64,000 nt of DNA. It comes from Malania oleifera. Its lineage: Eukaryota > Streptophyta > Magnoliopsida > Santalales > Ximeniaceae. The translations under genes were made by a program, and so were the position numbers. The first letter of the stretch is position 1, and the number at the start of each line of letters is the position of its first letter. The notes beneath the pieces were generated by a model. The model saw nothing but the letters and a program-made list of their open reading frames with translations, made no database searches and was not told where the DNA came from. The DNA lies in NCBI RefSeq assembly GCF_029873635.1, contig NC_080423.1, positions 103,230,991-103,294,990 of the forward strand. The letters are read 5' to 3'. Below, piece after piece: positions 58,836 to 64,000 of this stretch.

Positions 58836-59932
58836 GCTGTTAGCCTATTCAAAGATTGGTAATAGTCTCCAAGGCATTTTCCATGTTTTGTAAGTATAAC
58901 AATTCCACCTTTGCAGATAATTCAAAAATGGTCACCATGATGCGATTAAATATCACCAAGGATTCTTGATTGATTTGCAAACAAGCCTCAATTATTCATG
59001 CAAACCACAAAGTTCATTCTCAATTATTTACGAACAATCTTCAGTCACTTTTAATCTTGAGTATCACGTAGAAATGAAATAAAATCACTTAGAAAACTCA
59101 CAAATGCAGCAATAGAACATGATTTTAGTGCTGGAAGTGAGAATTTCTCACTTCTCATTGCAGCGAATTATCACACTTGCTCATAAAAAATCGAGTATGG
59201 AACCAAAATATCATGCCGCAAATCAAAATCTTAGGGAAAACACCAAATTCTCGTGGCTGGAACCAATTCCTCATGATTCTGGCAGCAAGAGAACACTCTG
59301 AAAGTTTCTCACTTGCAAGTTACCAGCAAGGGTGCTCCAGTGATGCTTTTCTGGAAGGTCTTAGATCAAATGATGGTGAGTCGAATGGTAGTGGTGGTGT
59401 GTCGAAACAACTCCTATGAGAATGGATTTTGAATTCGCGGCTGGAAAATCTCAGGTGGCACATGGGGCTTCACAGCTGTTTGGATGGCAACAAAATTTTG
59501 AGGGGAAGGGTTTGGGGGTTTCTGTTTCCAATCATATGGGTGGTGTTACAGGATGGTCACTGGAACTGAAGACTTGGGGTGACTCGGAAATTTGAAATTG
59601 TTCATAACTATTTCTCCTCCTTTTTTATAAACTAAAATTTCAAGGCTGAAAAAGAATCAAAGAGAGAATGAAAGAAGAGAAGGAGACAAAAAGAAGAAAG
59701 AATAACACAGAAGAAGAAAAAAGAATCAGGGAGAGAATGAAGGAAGAGAAACAGAGAGAGAAGGAGACAAGAAGAAGAAAGAATAATGCAGAAGTAGACA
59801 AAGAAGAAAGATGTAGCAGAGAGGGAGAGAGAAGTTATAGAACTATGGGGATAAGGAAGAAGAGAGGAAGAGGGGGAAAAAGAGGAGTTAAAAAGGATAG
59901 ATGGGGGAATTGAAATGGAAGAATGAGATCAT
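58836..59932 (-). mobile_element. Gypsy untranslated leader between primer site and gag
   Basis: Lies between the primer-binding site at 59.94 kb and gag at 57.9 kb on the minus strand. It contains a long GA-rich stretch (59645-59900). The open frames here (59119-59419 and 59668-59913) are low complexity or have no domain. Confidence 0.5.
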
Positions 59933-60160
59933 GGTTGCGCTCTGATACCAAATGATGTGGGGGCAGAATCGAGGATCTACATCCATGAGAGAGACTAGAA
60001 GAAATTGAAGAGAGGAAGCAAGGGCAAAAGAGGAGGGAGGAGATATAACGGGGAAACTCACATTCACTTCAATTCAAATTATTGAATCAACTGCCTACAG
60101 GCTACAACATGGCTTTCGCACATTATTTATAAGAAAGCCTCTTCACATGAAATTACCTAT
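59933..60160 (-). mobile_element. Primer-binding site and end of 5' LTR of the gag element
   Basis: On the minus strand TGGTATCAGAGCGCAACC (59933-59950) is a tRNA-Met-type primer-binding site. The LTR end is at 59953, two bases away (plus strand reads TGATGTGGGGG). TTATAAATAATG at about 60119-60131 on the minus strand is a plausible TATA box. The LTR continues into the inverted repeat beyond 60160, so its start is not defined. Confidence 0.65.
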
Positions 60161-60308
60161 AAACCCCTAGCCTTCAGCACCCCATTGTGCACCTCCACAC
60201 CGCAACCCATCACTAGTTGTCACCACCATCACCATCACCATCACCCCCATCCTTTCCCACCGATGCTACTGATGTCTGCCTCCAATGCTGCCCGCCACCT
60301 CTACAGGA

Positions 60309-60343
<35 letters not shown>

Positions 60344-61816
60344 GATTTACCCAAACCACCAACAAACCCCTTGATTGCAGTCTACTATGTAGAGGGTCAC
60401 ACACACATTTTCACTAAATTATCTCTTTCTAACTCATTTTCTCTAAATTTCTATGAAAAAGGAAAGAAAGAGAACCACCAAAAAAGAAAAAGAAAAGAAA
60501 AATAAATAAAAATAAAAAAAGATGAAGGCGATTCCATGCTTATACTAGGTGAAGAATACAAACCATGAAAGAAGAAAAAGAACATAAATAAACAAGATGA
60601 AGGTGATTCCATGCTTATACTAGGTGAAGAAGAGGATTAATGGCCAATCAAGGCTCTACCATAGCAAAAGGAAAATGGTTTCATGCTTGCCTTTGATGAT
60701 TCGTGTAAATCGATCACGAACATGCAATTGAGGTACTAATCAACATGCAAATTAAAACTTGAAACTACCCCGAACCTAAAATGTGGTTGCTAAAGCGCAA
60801 GAAAGGAAAAGGACACCTATTTAATCACCTTATAATTGGCTTCTTGATCATTAATTGCTCAATTGATCATCCAACCACTAAAAAGGAGGCGTTGGGAGCC
60901 CAAGGGAGGCACATTAGAAGAACAATGAAAAAGGGAGAGAAGGAAATTTATGAGAAGATTATACAATATTTAAGGGGCACTTTCTTTGGCTTTCTTGGTA
61001 TTCTTACTTTTAGAGCAGAAATTGCAAGATTTTATTAATCATTGATTCACTATCATTGTATCTCATGAATATGAACCTTTCTCATGAATGTCCTTACATC
61101 ATGCTCATACTTAGGTTCCATTATTCTGATTTTGACGCTGTACTTATGTTTTGAATGTGAAATTTTGCATGTTGATTAGTACCTCAATTGCATGTTCTTG
61201 ATCGATTTACACAAATTATTTTCTAAGACAAGCATCAAAATATCTTCCTCTTTGCGATGCTCAAACTATGCTACACATATTAATCTTCATATTCACCTAG
61301 TATAAACATCGAATCACCTTCATCTTCTCTATTTTCTTTCTTCTTATTCTCTCAAGCTTCTCTTTATTGTCTCAAAATCAACATAAAAATTTAGAGATAG
61401 AATGATTTAGAAAGAGGAAATTGAGCCTGAGAGAGAGAGAGAGAGAGAGTGTGTGTGTGTGACCCTCTTCCTAGCCAATTCTGGTCAAAGGGCTAGGCAG
61501 TGGCAGCCTAGGTCCAGGCAAATCTAGACTCTTAGCCCCTGCATATTGGTCGTCAAAAAGCAAAAGAGTAAAGATGAGAGAGAGTGAGAGAGAGGCAATA
61601 TAGCTCCAGCCTTACTACTCTAGAGACACGGTAGTGGCTGGAGATAACGTTCGGCAGAGCAGCAAGCAACAGCAGTGACGAAACTGCTGCAAGAAGAAGA
61701 AGAAGCCAGTGGCAGCACCGGCAGCAGACAGCAGCAACATCAACATTAATGGAGGCAATGATGGGCGGTGGGTCGCAGCATGGAGGTGGCACACCAGGGT
61801 GCTATAGCTAGGGTTT
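60161..61816. repeat. Large imperfect inverted repeat, about 600-bp arms
   Basis: The left arm (about 60161-60775) and right arm (about 61150-61816) are reverse complements along their whole length, with mismatches and gaps. Matching pairs include CAACATGCAAATT with AATTTTGCATGTTG, TCAATTGCATGTTC with its complement, CACCTAGTATAA with TTATACTAGGTG, AGAGGGTCACACACACA with its complement, and AAACCCCTAGCC with its counterpart in AGCTAGGGTTT. The spacer is about 375 bp and holds an 85-codon open frame (60781-61038) without recognisable domain. A microsatellite (CT in one arm, GA in the other) occupies equivalent positions in both arms. Confidence 0.85.
60520..60640. repeat. 75-bp partial tandem duplication in the left arm
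   Basis: GATGAAGGCGATTCCATGC (60520) recurs as GATGAAGGTGATTCCATGC (60595). The right arm has only one copy, so this duplication happened after the arms formed. Confidence 0.88.
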
Positions 61817-63100
61817 GCAGAAACCATAGCCGCGGTTGGGACACGATGAACTCTAGAGGGAGGTGACTCCATGCACACATGTGCATGCATTATTCCCTTT
61901 TTTCCCCTTATTATTTCACTTTAATTAATTAGAAATAGTTTAAAGCAAAAAAAAAATAGAAAAGATTCAATTCCTTTTTTGGGCCATTTATTGAGCTATT
62001 TTGACAATTCACTAATTATTTATCATTAAAAAATATCAGAAAATTTAAAAATTAGAAAATAAAAAGACAAGGCTTTCGTGGTCTAAATGGTGACAATTAT
62101 ACTTATTAGTAATATTATTTTTTGAGTTAAAAATCCAAAAAAAATGAAAAATATTTTTAAAAAATAAAATTTGTATTTTTATTTTGTTTAAAGAAAGGCA
62201 ATTATAACTATTTCTAGTTTTATTAGAATTATCTGCCTTCCAATTTCCTCATTAAATTTTTAAAAAATCCAAAAAAAAACACCAAAATTATAAGAACAGG
62301 TTCTAAACAAAATTGCTAGCGTAGATTTTCAAGCTTTTGGGTTTACTTCTCTACATTTTCATAGTTTAGGGTTTCCAAATTTGCAAAAAAAAAAACCAAA
62401 AAAAGGAGAAAATTGGAAAAAAAAAAAAATCAAAAGGGAGGATTCTCCCATACGCACAACGAATTTGATTTTGTTGTTTTTTCTTTCTTATCTTTGAGAA
62501 GCTGAATCTTGTAACTTAGGAAAGGTGTTTTTCAAGGGATTTTGGTAGATTTTTCTTAGCATTAGGGCAATATTGCACATGTGATTTTAACTTCCTTGTA
62601 CTTATAAGAAATCATTGCACTAGCCTTCTTGAATTTGATCCCCTTTTAGATATTTTTATTACCTTGCATAGAGGATATTGTTTCCTATTTGTTTGCATAA
62701 TAAGATTGACATCCTATTTTGATTGTTTATCGTCTAATTGTATCTTGATTGACGTAAAGAACCCTAATCAATTAATTCGAGGACAGACCTCAAGGTACCT
62801 TGAGGTGAGGGTGATTTATGTCTTGCGCAAGGCCACCCTATGTATAATGGATGGGTAATTACAAATAAAAACGAGGGAAAAAAAACAAAGAATAACACAT
62901 ACTCAAAACAAATCGATGATACATCCAAGAATTGTCTTGTGCATGCTCTTGTAACTCTCAAGGTGAGGATAGTTGCTTTATTATGCAAGACTATCCAATA
63001 TCTAAGAATTGAAAAATGCATAAAAGAAAAAAACCAAGACTTGTTCAGTTAAATTTAAAGGTAATCTTAGACTAATCATGTATCATTTGTTGAATGGGTG
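61817..63100. other. Intergenic, AT-rich, nothing recognised
   Basis: Poly-A and AT-rich stretches. The short open frames at 62664-62858 and 62840-63052 have no recognisable domain. CAAGGTGAGG(A/G)TAGTT-like words occur twice, near 62781 and 62960, within otherwise unlike sequence. Confidence 0.45.
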
Positions 63101-63149
63101 TTTAGAAGGCACTAGTACCTTCTCCTCGCATACACTTACTACTTGTCGA

Positions 63150-64000
63150 TAGTCATTTTTGGACCAAAACTATAACAATCGAGCTGAAGGAATTAAGTTC
63201 TCAAGATAAACCAAAGAGAAAAATAAAGTTTCAGAGCAATCAACAAGCCACTTCTAGGCGGTCGACCAATGTTGTGTTTTCTTCTGATTGAATGGTTCCG
63301 ACCAGTGTTGCCATGTGTCTCTAATCGTTGATTGGTGTCCTGCAACGATCAGGTCCGTGGAAACTATTTTGTCTCGCACATGATAATTTATTAGTTATTT
63401 ATTCAAATGTTGAATTTAAAATTTGAATTTTTTCTCATCAAATGGGTAGTCTATATATAGACCACCTTTGAGCCATCTTTGGGCATACATGCAGTGGGGA
63501 AAGAGGTTGAGGAAACCTGCAAAACAGAGAATTTGTGAAGCCCTTGGTGCTTACATTTGTTCTTTTTTGTTTCATGTGAAATCATCTCTTCTACCATTTC
63601 CTTCCTTTTCTTTTCATTCCTTAGCAATTTCCTTGAGAATTTTGTGCTTTTCCCATTGTCCTTACGTGGCTTAGTGTCACGAGCTAAGCTTGTTCAGGGC
63701 ATTATGCTTGCCTGTGACCGCTTGTCTTGTGTGTTTGGGATGGGTTTCCATCATGTAAATACTAGTATAGGGTTATTTTCCAGTATTTATTTCATTGTAA
63801 GCCAAATAAGGCAGTATGACTCCTTTGTCACTTTGATGTTTCCTAGCGCCAGAGTGAGAATAGCCCAGAAAGCTCTTTAGGGGAGGGTGAGTGTTCATCA
63901 ATCATTGTAAAACTCACTAGCAATTGTCAACGTTAGCCTACTTGCCTCCCTCGCTAAGTACAACATGTCAACGGAGGATTTGTTAATGAATTACGTTTGC
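63150..64000 (+). mobile_element. Probable copia LTR remnant (U3 to leader)
   Basis: A stretch with GGCGGTCGACCAATG (about 63257) and GGTTCCGACCAGTG words, followed 150-200 bp later by TATA-like CTATATATAGACC (63451-63463), has the same order as the U3 of the copia LTR at 42.0-42.5 kb. LTR ends were not found, and the sequence may run off the window. The open frame at 63557-63880 has no domain. Confidence 0.4.

Noticed and set aside
59668-59913. Lys/Glu/Arg-rich open frame
   Set aside because: It is a translation of a GA-rich stretch in the gypsy leader.
61553-61890. Leu/Ala-rich minus-strand open frames
   Set aside because: They lie in the right arm of the inverted repeat, are low complexity and have no domain.

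Overview
The window is AT-rich, gene-poor nuclear DNA from a flowering plant, most likely a eudicot. The evidence is split host genes with plant-specific families (a P/U-type cyclin, a cytosolic NDPK1-type kinase, a plant MSRA exon), plant LTR retrotransposons of both superfamilies, TRIMs including a 5S-bearing Cassandra element, a tRNA-derived SINE and hAT-type MITEs. The species cannot be named from the sequence alone. There is no bacterial operon, CRISPR array or rRNA locus.

Layout: 0.4-2.3 kb holds a tiny LTR element and a complete TRIM. 3.6-6.9 kb is a solo gypsy LTR into which a complete Cassandra TRIM inserted; both keep perfect target-site duplications. 6.9-8.5 kb holds an hAT-type MITE and two SINE copies. 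9.5-17.3 kb is a gypsy cluster: one solo LTR nested in another, a head-to-head junction, an integrase remnant and a 3' LTR. 18.7-20.9 kb is the cyclin gene (minus strand, two exons). 22.3-23.8 kb is a diverged tandem duplication. 24.0-25.7 kb is another gypsy LTR. 26.6-37.2 kb is a nest of copia elements with a gypsy solo LTR inside. 41.5-43.8 kb is a solo copia LTR. 44.5 kb is a minisatellite. 46.5 kb is an RTE-type LINE tail. 48.0-50.7 kb is the NDPK gene (minus strand, four exons) with a tandemly duplicated core promoter. 52.5-52.8 kb is a lone 3' exon of a peptide methionine sulfoxide reductase A. 57.2-60.2 kb is a gag-bearing gypsy remnant. 60.2-61.8 kb is a 1.65-kb inverted repeat. The right end has an LTR-like U3 at 63.1-63.5 kb.

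Only three host genes are supported, and they are unrelated housekeeping or cell-cycle functions rather than a pathway. The most interesting material is non-coding: (1) the Cassandra element with 5S rRNA promoter sequence in both LTRs; (2) GTCGAC-centred palindrome arrays just upstream of TATA boxes in gypsy and copia LTRs; (3) a repeated two-intron splice-signal layout and a conserved GGTACC-containing core inside divergent gypsy LTRs; (4) a 73-bp duplication that doubles the telo-box/UP1/TATA promoter of the NDPK gene. Splice sites, target-site duplications and repeat periods were read by eye; no database search was run.
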